From positions 1,302,001 through 1,366,000 of the forward strand of contig MU839837.1 in the NCBI GenBank assembly GCA_030411725.1: a stretch of DNA of 64,000 bases, written 5' to 3'. Under the pieces are notes generated by a model, which made no database searches, had not been told where the DNA came from, and worked only from the letters and a program-made list of their open reading frames with translations. Origin of the DNA: Echria macrotheca. Its lineage: Eukaryota; Ascomycota; Sordariomycetes; Sordariales; Schizotheciaceae. Positions 1 through 9,776 of this stretch are shown piece after piece; the stretch's first letter is position 1; each line of letters starts with the position of its first letter. A program made the translations under genes and the position numbers.

Positions 1-44
1 CGTGAAATCACACCACTTGCGAACTGCAAGAACACCCAGACGAC

Positions 45-487
45 ATGTTGGCTTTCATAATCATCGCGTGCCTGCTCGCCGAGGTCGCGTTCGGCCACGA
101 CAACCCCTCTCCGTCCTCGCCGCTCGCGACAATCACATCTCCCAAGCAAATCGTCTGCACGAGCACCGCCACCGCGACGTGGTACTCCCCGACAGGCTGC
201 GCCGTCGCATGTTCGACGACGGCGAACTGCTTCGCCGAAAGTGAGTTTAATTTCCAGTCGCTCCCGTCCCGGGCTCAAATGTTGACATGTCGAAAGTGGC
301 CGTCACTGTCCCCTGCGGCTGCGATCGTGTCAGCGTTGTTGTCAGTACCACGACTGTTTGTGCCAAAGCCTCACCGTGCTTGCAGTGTCATTACGGCTGG
401 GGTATCGCCACACTGCGGTTGCCGTGTCCGATAACACCGCCGATACCGACGATACCGCCGGTGGGAACTACTCAGCCGGCTGTCTGA
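45..487 (+). CDS. small secreted cysteine-rich protein
   Basis: Two exons, 45-240 and 297-487, with a 56-nt intron (GTGAGT...AAAG) that joins in phase. The product is 128 aa. The N-terminus MLAFIIIACLLAEVAFG is a clear signal peptide. The mature part has ten cysteines and Thr/Val-rich stretches (for example VSTTTVCAKASPC and a C-x2-C-x3-GWG segment), ending in a Pro/Ile-rich tail. This is the usual make-up of a fungal secreted cysteine-rich or cell-wall-associated protein. I recognise no catalytic motif. Read without splicing, the frame loses its cysteine spacing, which favours the spliced model. The gene lies at the window edge but has its own ATG and stop, so it looks complete. Confidence 0.6.
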
Positions 488-1812
488 ACCTGGGTTGGGG
501 GCTGATGAAATATTGCCTTGGATTTCATACCGCAGTTATGAGTTTACCGTGTGAAAAAGGCCAGCTAGGCCTTGCAATACTTAGGCTATGTATAAAAAGA
601 GATTCTCTATAAAAAGGAGAAGATCTTTCTATTTAATCTGTCGCACTATCATCCAGCAGCAGCACTGTACAGCCCTCGTAAAGCCGACCCCTCTCTCTCC
701 AACAATGCAGGGGGTTTGTCACAATCAACGATCCTTCCGTGCCAAAGAACGACTACACGATCGTACCTTCGGATATATAAGTACCGATCGATGTATGACC
801 GTGATGCCCGTGTTGTATATGAACTCATTTTCCATCACTTACTGCATGATCGTCTTGGTGTCTTTATCTACACCAATGCTAACACAGACTCAATATCTCA
901 ATCACCGGTACGTACCCAAAGTTAAAGCTCCAACATACCTGCTCATGGCTTCGTCAAAGATAACGATTTTACTCGAAGCCAACAGGCCTCTCACCGAACA
1001 TAAAAGCTAACGTTCTCCATACGACAACTCGGATGACACACTTGGAGCCTCGACTGCTACCCATACTCGGCCCCTTGGATATCTTTCCAGAGGCTCACCC
1101 TGACTTACTTCGCGGCGATCTCGATCGATGCGTAAGAGGCGTGACCCCCGGGATCCAAGTTAAATCGCTGCGTATCTGCTCTTGCGGAAGGACGTTGAGA
1201 TGGTTTCGCAAGTCTAAGCCGTCCAATGTATCATGTCTACACCGTCGACCAAGATGTGGCCTTCCTGCAGGTCCATTATCTTGAGAAGGCGACCATGGAT
1301 GTGTTTCCGCTTCCCGATGGACCACAGCAATCTTGCCCACTGCGATTATCAGACTGACACCCTCGCAACATTTGACGAGAAGTCCAGGCATCGCGTTTTC
1401 ATGATCCTCCGTGTGTTCAGAATCCGGTTCCCTGATGTTGACACTGACGTTGTGGGTCGTGCACCCGAAGAGGCCGGGGAAGAAACGCATGATCTCTGTT
1501 GTGGCTTGCAGCGATCCCAATTTGATAGTCGCGGGACCCCTGACTAATAGATAAGACGCGAAGAGTAGCAGCAAATTGGCGATGATCGCTTAACCGAAGA
1601 TATGCAGATGCCAGATCGCTAACAACAACATGGAGCTTGGCGCACGCCGACAGGAGGATCACAAATATCGACCGCCACCAAATGAGTTCCAGGGATTGCA
1701 CATCGACGCGCCGCAAGACGCCTGGAGATAAGTGCCAAGAATAAAACAAGAGCAACGCCCGTTCCCAACACGCAAAAGTCGAATTTCTCAATCTTGCAAA
1801 AACACGTTCATC
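488..1812. other. intergenic, no supported gene
   Basis: Short overlapping open frames exist on both strands but none has a domain, signal peptide or consistent splice pattern. An AT-richer patch around 590-640 contains TATAAAA-like runs. Nothing else is recognised. Confidence 0.5.
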
Positions 1813-2445
1813 ATGAGGGCATTTGGACTTTTCGTTCTTCTGTCCGCCGGCGCCGCCGTCGCCGACCACTCGCATCTGCACAGGCGGAACGATGAACTGC
1901 TGTGCAACGTCAAGCGTGGTGCCCTGAAGGCCCTCAAGGCCCTCGGCGCTGAGGCGTCCGAGTTCTGCAGCTCTCTCCTCGACATCCCCGCGACGTCGAC
2001 GTCGACCTTGGTCGTGACGCCCACCGAGTACGTCCCCCTTGATGTCTCCTACCCTCTCACCATTTGACTGACAACTCGGCGCTCAACCTAGGACCGTCAG
2101 CGTTGTCACGACAACACTCACAATCACCGATGGCAACTGCGTCCCGATAGTCACGGAGAAGCGTCGGAACGTGTCGGAAACCCCGACGAGCAGCACCACC
2201 CCTACCAGTAGCGCGACATTGCCTCCTGTTTTGACGTCGTTCCCGACTTCCATCCTCTCGTCGGCCTGCTCCCGTCTCGGACTCTCGCCGCAAACCACAG
2301 TCACCATCACGAACACGGCTGGATCTGCCGTGGTGTGTTTTACATCTCCTTCGTCGTATCCCAGAGTACTGACGTCTTGCAGACTTCAACGGTCGGATTA
2401 ACCCAGACAACGACTGTTTGTAGTCAAGTCGCGACCGCACCGTGA
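1813..2445 (+). CDS. secreted Thr/Ser-rich small protein
   Basis: Three exons, 1813-2027, 2092-2332 and 2383-2445, with introns of 64 and 50 nt that keep phase. The product is 172 aa. MRAFGLFVLLSAGAAVA is a signal peptide. A dibasic (HRR) site follows, then a C-x-VKR...EFCSSLL segment of a kind common in fungal secreted proteins. The rest is a long Thr/Ser/Pro-rich region with two repeated TTT(V/L)T-type stretches, and the protein has five cysteines. The start at 1813 is chosen because the signal peptide begins there. Likely exported, possibly O-glycosylated and cell-wall associated (inference). The third exon is supported by continuation of the Thr/Val-rich pattern (TSTVGLTQTTTVC). Confidence 0.6.
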
Positions 2446-4259
2446 TTCCGACTTCAATTCGTGCTCGCTTGTCCATCCCAAATTCTGTTTCGTCATATGG
2501 GAAACAACGGTGCGATCTGCGACTATGCTGCGCTTCTGGCATACGGGCCGCATGTTTACGGAGAGCGATTCGGCAGACTATTTTTCTTGGGGACTCGTAC
2601 GGAATACTGCGTTAATTTGGATGTAGACCTAGAGTATGTGCGAGATGGCCAGCCGCCCGGATGGGCAGAATCTGTTCCCGCCGGGGAGAGTAACCCTAGC
2701 ATAAAGAGCTATAATAACCAATATTTTCTCCGAGCCACAATATCTGTCGGAATCTGAGCCCGGGCAGTGTGACAAGGCCTTTGTATATAGAAGCTGCACA
2801 GTGATAGTTTCTGACCTTATCGCAAAGGGCTATTGCCCCTGACTCCAGGGCGCGAGCCTCTGTGATTGACGGGTCATCGTAGGTGTTGGTGTCTGTACCA
2901 ATACGGACAGCAAGCTATTCAGCTGCCGTACTGCCAGTGCCAGTGCTGGCGATGAGCTAAATCGAGCCAAATTAAATCGAGCCAAATCAAATCGAGCCAA
3001 ATCAAATCCACATAATAAAATGAGGTCAAATCAAGTCAAATCTACCCCCCGTAAATCAAATCCAGGTGCCGATTTGCCAAACCAAGTCAAGTCTAAGGTA
3101 CCTACCTAGATTTAATTTAATCTGAGTTGTCGCCAGCACTGCGTACTGCTTCGTCCGACTTCGTCGCGTAGCCGATCGACGTCGGCTAGCAAAATGGCTG
3201 TTCTTCTAATGAGGTCGATTCTTCTACTCTGGCTCATTTCCGTCCTTCTTTTCCAAGTGCAGTGGGTCTTTTGCCGCATGATCTGTCGAGTCAGGCGCCC
3301 ACGGTCCCCCGCTGTACCCTCAAAGATGCCTGGGTTGGATACCAGATCACTCGGGGCCCGGGGCGGTGCACTTACTACACTAACCTGTCAGTCGGCCTCT
3401 GAAAAAGGAAGAGGAAACCGGGGGTGCGAGCGAAGAATTTATAGGCAGCGCTGTGGTCTGTGCACGATCGCAAATTTGCGATCGCCCCACTTTAGTGTTT
3501 TGGGTGCCTTGCGGCCTTAACAGGCAAAAAGGTCACCATCGCTCCTGGGACCTGCCTTCTATACTCCAGCTGCAGGGCAGGTTGCAGGCGCTGTAGTGCC
3601 TGCAACACACCGTGCACGCCCACTGACGCCCTGGAACAGAGTCAAGAAGCACCATTTTGTAAAGAAACAACGGGTCAAACTGATCCTTGACGGGTTATGA
3701 CTCAGCCACCACAGATCTTGACTGATGGCACTGTATTTGTAAGGTACTCGAGATCTCTTGTATTTTCACCCCCCAGCAGCCCAACATACACCCCGGCCGC
3801 ACCCTCGGCCTTGTGATCCCAACCAGCTCAGCCGTGATCACCTTCACATTGCGAACCCCATCTCCAGCTCTTCATTATCCATCTCCAAACTCCGCTGCCT
3901 TGCGCACTCCCACGCGGGCCGCCCCCAATCACCCGCGCCGTGAGCGGCAGAGCCAACGCAGAGCACGTATAGATGAGTCCCGGCAACTTTACCCGGTCCA
4001 GATCCGTGTGTAAAAAAAAAGAAAAAACCAGTGCTGAAGATTAAAGCCAAAGAGTACGCCTCTGATGTGGTCATCGTAGATGTGCCGTTGGAGCGGGAGG
4101 GGGATGATAAGATTGCATGCGGTCGATAGAACTTTTGTACGCACTGAGATTGATGTTAGCTGCACCCGCCGCCGCGGTATCCAGTATGCACAGTTTCTGT
4201 GATGCGAGTAACGGACGCGTTGATGCCTTGGTGCCGATAGCGCAAAAAAGGAGGTCTTT
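2446..4259. other. intergenic with short tandem repeat, no supported gene
   Basis: Holds the 15-bp tandem repeat at 2961-3008 and AAATC-rich surroundings to about 3110. An open frame at 3194-3520 starts with a very hydrophobic stretch (MAVLLMRSILLLWLISVLLF) but then becomes arginine-rich and featureless, so I do not call it. Confidence 0.5.
2961..3008. repeat. 15-bp tandem repeat, about 3 copies
   Basis: Three successive copies of ATCGAGCCAAATYAA (2961-2975, 2976-2990, 2991-3005) followed by a partial copy. Degenerate AAATC/AAGTC words continue to about 3110. No coding role is seen. Confidence 0.8.
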
Positions 4260-4368
4260 GGGCGGGCTGGGATTCGAACCCAGGTCTTTCGCTAAACGCT
4301 GTGAAAGTAGTAGAGAAAACAGACGCTGAAAACGCTTAGGAATACGCTGACCACTGCGCTACCCGCCC
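4260..4368 (-). tRNA. intron-containing tRNA-like gene, isotype uncertain (perhaps Arg-CCT)
   Basis: On the minus strand, a perfect 7-bp acceptor stem (GGGCGGG with CCCGCCC) and a perfect 5-bp T stem (CTGGG/CCCAG) enclose the loop TTCGAAT. The D arm GCGC-AGTGGTCA-GCGT follows T8-A9. The total is 109 nt, about 36 more than an intronless tRNA. The 3' half of the anticodon stem can be read as GCGAA, which would need TTCGC on the 5' side. The 5' half has TTC directly followed by CTAAG, about 5 nt short of a canonical arm. Anticodon CCT with A37 is the best guess. The gene may be a functional tRNA I cannot fold correctly, or a pseudogene. Confidence 0.6.
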
Positions 4369-5304
4369 GTTTGGGGTATTTCACTGAATACGGTAGTATG
4401 TTTCAAGGTTATTAACCCCTTGCGCGGAGGAGTCTACTTTTTGCAGTATCTTATTGAAACAACGTAAATACTAAAACTGATTTCATGGTTCATGTTCCGT
4501 ACAGGAGTTTTAAAGACAACTTACGTCGACGATTTGTGACGGATCACTAGGTACCCCAGATCTCCTGATAGTATAGGGACACTGCAGTCTAAAGGACGGA
4601 ATGATGATATTGAGGTTCGAGGAAGTAGGAATACCCGATTCTTTCTTGTGTATGCAGACAAGACATTGCAATCTTCGGCATCGAAACAACTTGTGCACCA
4701 CGATAACCATCCTGCTCCCCGTCAAGTGGACCCGACACGCGAGTCAGGTTTCGTCTCGATTTGTAGACGATCGACTGCACTCCATCGACAATGGAGAACC
4801 ATATCCCGCCATTTTGTGTCCGACGAGTACCCAAGAACTCTTATCATAGATAGCCATATAAGCCCCCAATGCAAAGTTCTTAATCCGTGGGTGTTCCGTA
4901 AAACATTGCAGGTACAGGGGCTGAAACTTGGAGCAAATACGACGATTGGAATAGTGGATTCCACGACCGGCAGTAACGAATGCACATCGCTCCACACTAT
5001 CGAAGAGATCACCAATGGTTTGCAAGGCAAGTGAGGGGATAGCATCCTTCAGTGTAACCTCAGCCTACATAGGGGGTTAGACAAGGCCCATGTAGTACTG
5101 GGGCCAACAGAGGGAATTTTTTCCTAATCCTGGCCGTACAGTACTGTGGTGCATATAAACTTCACCACGGTCTCGTTTCGATCTCAAGGTGGTCCTCGAC
5201 ATTCCTCGCCAAGACTGGCAGGTTCTATCCAATAACACCCTGACTACCCCGGGCTCCATTTAACCACCCAATCCCAAGTACATATCAATCGTGATAGTCT
5301 CAAA
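4369..5304. other. intergenic, overlapping ORFs, no supported gene
   Basis: Between about 4589 and 5045 the minus strand is open in several frames at once, and none gives a recognisable protein. The last 150 bases are the promoter of the downstream GMC gene. Confidence 0.4.
5154..5159 (+). promoter_or_regulatory. TATA box candidate of the GMC oxidoreductase gene
   Basis: TATAAA about 146 bp upstream of the ATG at 5305, a usual distance for a fungal core promoter with a short 5' UTR. Position and sequence are the only support. Confidence 0.4.
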
Positions 5305-7110
5305 ATGGAAACCGACAAGTTCGACTACATCATTATCGGCGGCGGCACCGCCGGCCTGGCGATGGCCAGCCGCCTGAGCGAGGACACTGACATAACCGTC
5401 CTCGTGATCGAAGCCGGCCGCGACCACCGCGCCAACCCCCTCGTCCAGACCCCCGGCCTCGTCGCGGCCCTCTACGGCAACGACGAGTACGACTGGAACT
5501 TCCTGTCCGCTCCGCAGCCGTCCCTGCACAACCGGCAGATCAACCAGGCACGGGGCAGAATGCTCGGCGGCAGCTCGGCGCTCAACTTCATGATGCTCCT
5601 CTACCCGAGCCGCGGGATCATGGACGCCTGGGCAGCACTCGGTAACGAGGGGTGGGACTACGACTCGCTTTCACCGTACCTGCGCAAGTTTGCAACGGTG
5701 CATGCTCCGCCGCAGGCGGCGAGGGATGTGGTTGGGCTGACGTACCACGACGAGGCGAGTATCGATGCCGGCGAGGGGCCGATTCATGTTTCTTTCTCCG
5801 AGGGGTACGGGCCGACGAATAAGGCGTGGATGGAGACTTTCAAAGGGCTGGGGTTGGAGGTGAAGACTGATCCTCGCACGGGGACGGCGCTGGGTGCGTT
5901 CCAGAATCCGGCGAGTATCGATCCTGCTACGAAAACGAGGAGTTATGCTGCGAATGGGTATTACTCTCCCGAAGTGGCGGGGCGGAAGAACTTGGTGGTC
6001 ATGACGGAGACGCTGGTCAAGCGGATCGTGTTCGATACGTCCGGGGATGAGGTGGTGGCCACGGGCGTGGAGATATCAACCAAGGATGGGGAAACTCGGA
6101 CCGCCTCGGCGAACTTGGAAGTCATTCTCGCTGCTGGCGCGCTGCAGACGCCGCAGATTTTGGAGCTCTCTGGCATTGGTGGGAAGGAGCTTCTAGAGAA
6201 GCACGGCATCCCCGTTGTGATCGACAACCCGCACGTCGGCGAGGGCATGCAGGACCATCCGATCGTGTGCCAATCCTTCGAGGTGGCCGACGGGGTCCCC
6301 TCCGCCGACATGCTCCGTGATCCCGCCGTCCTTCAGGCCTTCATGGGGATGTACCAGTCCGGCGGCGAGGGCCCGCTCGGACAGAGCACCATCAGCGTGG
6401 CATATACCCCCTTGGTCGACGGTTCCGGCCCCCTGCCCGCCGACAAGGTCAACTCCCTCCTCGCCGGCCACACCGGTACAACTGACCGCCAGGAAGCGGT
6501 AAAATCCCTCCTCCGAGCCGGCGAGGCAGCGCACCAGTACCTCTTATTCCCCTCCCAGATCACCATCACCGAACAGCCCGCCTCGATGGCCGCACACATC
6601 ATTCCCACCCAGCCGGAGAATTACATCACCGTCATGACGATCCTGAACCACCCCCTCTCGCGAGGAAGCGTGCACATAACGAGCAACGACATCCGTACCC
6701 TGCCCACCTGGGACCCCAAGTATAACGTCGACAATCTCGACATGGAAGTCCTCGCGCGCGCGGTGCAGTTCGTCGAGCGGCTCGTGGAACCCTCGTCCCC
6801 GTTCGGGCAGCTGCTCAAGAAGGAGGGGAAGCGGATCCCGGAAATCTCGGGGGACAATCTAGAGGACGCAAGGGAGATTGTAAGGCAGCGGCAGATCTCG
6901 GTGTATCACGTCGCGGGGAGCTGTGCGATGCTCCCGAGGGAGAAGGGCGGGGTCGTGGACTCGCGGCTCCGCGTGTATGGGACGAGGAATTTGAGGGTCG
7001 TGGATGCGAGCGTGTTCCCGCTCGAGCCGTCGGGGAATATTCAGAGTGTGGTGTATGCGGTCGCGGAGAGGGCGGCGGATGTGGTCAAGCAGGATCGGGC
7101 GGATAGGTAG
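5305..7110 (+). CDS. GMC-family FAD oxidoreductase
   Basis: Single-exon, 601 aa, full family length. It belongs to the glucose-methanol-choline oxidoreductases, flavoenzymes that oxidise alcohols with a non-covalent or covalent FAD. The N-terminus carries the ADP-binding motif IIGGGTAGLAMASRLSE (Gly 12-17) and VIEAGRD. The first GMC signature is GRMLGGSSALNFM (about residues 87-99). The second is GALQTPQILELSGIG (about 277-291). The C-terminal catalytic pair is His535 in YHVAGSCAM and Asn578 in PSGNIQ. There is no signal peptide, so it is probably intracellular, unlike secreted aryl-alcohol or glucose oxidases. The substrate cannot be told from sequence. No biosynthetic partner gene is adjacent. 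Confidence 0.93.
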   Translation: METDKFDYIIIGGGTAGLAMASRLSEDTDITVLVIEAGRDHRANPLVQTPGLVAALYGNDEYDWNFLSAPQPSLHNRQINQARGRMLGGSSALNFMMLLYPSRGIMDAWAALGNEGWDYDSLSPYLRKFATVHAPPQAARDVVGLTYHDEASIDAGEGPIHVSFSEGYGPTNKAWMETFKGLGLEVKTDPRTGTALGAFQNPASIDPATKTRSYAANGYYSPEVAGRKNLVVMTETLVKRIVFDTSGDEVVATGVEISTKDGETRTASANLEVILAAGALQTPQILELSGIGGKELLEKHGIPVVIDNPHVGEGMQDHPIVCQSFEVADGVPSADMLRDPAVLQAFMGMYQSGGEGPLGQSTISVAYTPLVDGSGPLPADKVNSLLAGHTGTTDRQEAVKSLLRAGEAAHQYLLFPSQITITEQPASMAAHIIPTQPENYITVMTILNHPLSRGSVHITSNDIRTLPTWDPKYNVDNLDMEVLARAVQFVERLVEPSSPFGQLLKKEGKRIPEISGDNLEDAREIVRQRQISVYHVAGSCAMLPREKGGVVDSRLRVYGTRNLRVVDASVFPLEPSGNIQSVVYAVAERAADVVKQDRADR

Positions 7111-7984
7111 GTACCTATTGAGGGCGATGAGATGTGAGGACTCTATGCAATGAGGTCTACGACTATTTTACAACCGGATGCCGGATCATTACTAGGTACC
7201 GAGTCGGTACGCAATCCAGAGAGATATAGTTGGATTCCACCGAATCCTGCTTTGAGCCTACACTACCCGTTTGCACCCTGCAGCGCTCCCTGCGGTACTA
7301 ACCTGCAGAGCTATCGCGCTGTTTTTGGTGGTCGGTTCCACACGTCACATAGGTAGGGACTGGAATGTCAAGTTCAGTGTCTGCCACGGGTGGCGGAAGG
7401 CGCTACATCATGTCATGTTCCGTTTTGGGAGTCTGGCACTCTGGTTCTAGTTTGGGCTGCCTTCTGCTGGGAAACCTGGTGATGACGATGACACATGGAG
7501 ACGTGTCCATGCATGCGGCTAAAGTTATGTCCCCTGCAGATAATGCTGCGGTATCCCGAATTATTTTACTCTCTTCTGTCGCGCTGGGTCGCGGCTTGGC
7601 CACATGTACGGATAACGCAGGCGGGAACCCACGTCTTCCAGTCGCCAGACCCTTTTCTTCTGTTCCAGTATAAAACAAAACTCCCCGAGGTCGTTTTCCT
7701 AGAGAACCAACTTCCTATCGCTTCTGGCTTCCTCCTTGCGTACAAGAGAGGAGGTACAGGCCCACAGCGTCGGGAATTCAGCTTCATGTTCCCTACTGAA
7801 TACCGAAGTACACAGCGCACGCTCGCCAATTACCTCTCGGGAGAAGGATTGGTACGTCCTGCGCTATCCTGTAAGGATTGTGAATTTTCCAGAAAGTTTG
7901 CTGACCCTTGCCATTCACAGCCAACCTAGGTAGCGACGTCGAACCGCGCGGCATCCCAGCGCCCGGACCTGTACCTTGCCCAGC
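7111..7984. other. intergenic, no supported gene
   Basis: Contains several copies of the TAGGTACC-type word near 7107 and 7193. Short ORFs at 7365-7929 have no recognisable content and overlap each other on both strands. Confidence 0.5.
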
Positions 7985-8917
7985 ATGCCTTCTCGTAACT
8001 TTTTATCCTTGCCACGGGAGATCCGTTATAGGATATACAGACTTCTTTTCCGTATCAACCGGCCAATTGAGCAAGGACCTGTGTATCTTCTGAGTGCCCA
8101 ACTGCTATTCACATGCAGACAGATCTACCTCGAGGGCGTGCCGATTCTATACGGCGAAAACACATTCCGGATCGTCGTCGGCAACCAGTATGGAGCGTGG
8201 GACGACACCCCGCGATATCCAAAGCCTCTCGAAGAGAAGTCGGAACCAGCGATGGGAGAGCGGGCGCTCAGGCACATCCGGAGCTTTACGATCAAGATAG
8301 AGTGGACCAGCGACCACTGTCTCGACGGAATGCGGAAACAGGTGCGAAACGTGGTAGAACGCCTGCACCGGCTGCCCAACCTGTATATCAAATTTTTGGA
8401 GCTGGACTGCGATTTCTCTTGGATTGATCAATTCGAAGTGGGTGATCAGAGGGTCCCAGATTGCGGTTGCGGCGAGGACGGAGGACCGCGCTACAGCACC
8501 AAGGAGGAATGTATTCGGATGTTGTACACATGGGTCGGTCTCCTCGAGCACGTACAGAAGGCAGTTATTGTGTCTAGGAATACCGAGCATGAGCCAGGAT
8601 CCGGAATGGACGAGGAGGACGCCAATCGTCTGCTGAGCCGCTTGCGATACAACAGGTACCACACGCCCACAATGAAGCGTCTCACAGAAATGTACAAGCG
8701 CCTGGAGAAGGGGGTGATAGACCTTGAGGTTTGTCGGCCGGGGCTTCGGAATGCTCTTGCAGCGGTCGAGGCTGAAAATGGAACCCAGTTCATAGCTGCT
8801 CGGAGGCCTGTCATGCGGCTTGCCATAATCCGCTCTATGAGACTGAGGCAGTTTGTGTCTCGGCATCCCAGGGTTGAGGTGAGACGGGTTGGGTATCTTA
8901 TCGTGAGAGATCTCTGA
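7985..8917 (+). CDS. 2EXR/F-box-like domain protein
   Basis: Single exon, 310 aa. The ATG at 7985 is preferred because the conserved region starts right after it. The N-terminus reads FLSLPREIRYRIYRLLF, and about 25 residues later comes LLFTCRQIYLEGVPILYGEN. This is the hallmark of the large fungal family of F-box-like (2EXR-type) proteins, in which a short helical N-terminal domain is followed by a variable C-terminus. The rest is basic and leucine-containing, without repeats. Function is unknown. Members are often expanded and fast evolving, and the decayed copy 630 bp downstream fits local duplication. Confidence 0.75.
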   Translation: MPSRNFLSLPREIRYRIYRLLFRINRPIEQGPVYLLSAQLLFTCRQIYLEGVPILYGENTFRIVVGNQYGAWDDTPRYPKPLEEKSEPAMGERALRHIRSFTIKIEWTSDHCLDGMRKQVRNVVERLHRLPNLYIKFLELDCDFSWIDQFEVGDQRVPDCGCGEDGGPRYSTKEECIRMLYTWVGLLEHVQKAVIVSRNTEHEPGSGMDEEDANRLLSRLRYNRYHTPTMKRLTEMYKRLEKGVIDLEVCRPGLRNALAAVEAENGTQFIAARRPVMRLAIIRSMRLRQFVSRHPRVEVRRVGYLIVRDL

Positions 8918-9776
8918 TAGAGGTACATATCTCTTTTGCTTCGGGTGCACCCCCTCACAACGTTTTGTACCTAATTACCTGTACGTACTTTTCTACTTCC
9001 GATACCTTTTCAGGACAGGACCGTACCTGTGTATATACTTGCAATAGGCTTATGGATAATATAAAGATTCTTCTAGGTGTAAAGGATAATTAATGTAGAG
9101 ACAAAAGGTAGTTACAGCTCACACTGGCTTAAGTACCTGCTTAACCTATTTTGCGATTCAGAACGACAACAACCCATGGTGCCAGACGATGACTCTATTA
9201 ATGTAAAACATGGGAGTGGGCAGTTCATGACAACCTCTGGTTGCTGTGATTGTTTCTCGATGCAATGGCGATGATTAGCCCATTTGCAAGCGATAACTTG
9301 TACAAGTCCGATCGACGCGTATCTCTCTCAATCTTCACACTCTCACTCCCTACCTTGTCACCACTCTATCACTGCCAACTAGTTCTCTGACTCTCTCAAA
9401 ATTCCCCATTCGGCGACGATCCGCAATATAGGTAATGTACCGAAAAGTCTTCTGCAGCTTGTCCACGATCAGCCGTGAGGGAGGTTCCTATCAAGGTCCT
9501 AAATCATTGAGCTCATAGCTACTATACACCTGCCGCCAAACCCATACCGAAGGCGCACCCATTCTATACGGCGAGAATACGCTCGAAATCGAAGTAAGCA
9601 ACACGTGTGGCCCGTACTGATTAGGTGCAGTCTGCCCAGCTGCTCTTTACGAGGATCGGGGCGTTCCAAAGAAGTGTCTGACGAGAGACTGGACGAGAAG
9701 GACAAGGAGATTTTGAAATAGGTAGTTCTCAAGAAGTCCGTCCCTCCTACCTTAGGTATCTCCCCCAAAAACCGTC
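8918..9776. other. intergenic with a gene relic
   Basis: Apart from the relic at 9546-9620 I see no gene. Several GTACCT words lie at 8960-9140. Confidence 0.5.
9546..9620 (+). pseudogene. relic of a 2EXR-type gene
   Basis: One frame reads TEGAPILYGENTLEIEVSN and stops at 9618-9620. It matches the LEGVPILYGENTFRIVVGN segment of the intact gene at 7985-8917. Flanking sequence is out of frame and lacks the N-terminal LPREIR motif, so only a fragment of a duplicated copy remains. Confidence 0.6.

Noticed and set aside
2461..2757. 98-aa frame just after the second secreted protein
   Set aside because: It starts at a non-ATG codon, has no signal or domain, and lies in the 3' flank of the spliced gene.
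3194..3520. Frame with a hydrophobic start (MAVLLMRSILLLWL...)
   Set aside because: Only the first 30 residues look protein-like; the rest is arginine-rich and featureless, with no family match I can name.
4589..5045. Possible minus-strand gene
   Set aside because: Three frames are open at once and give no consistent spliced protein.
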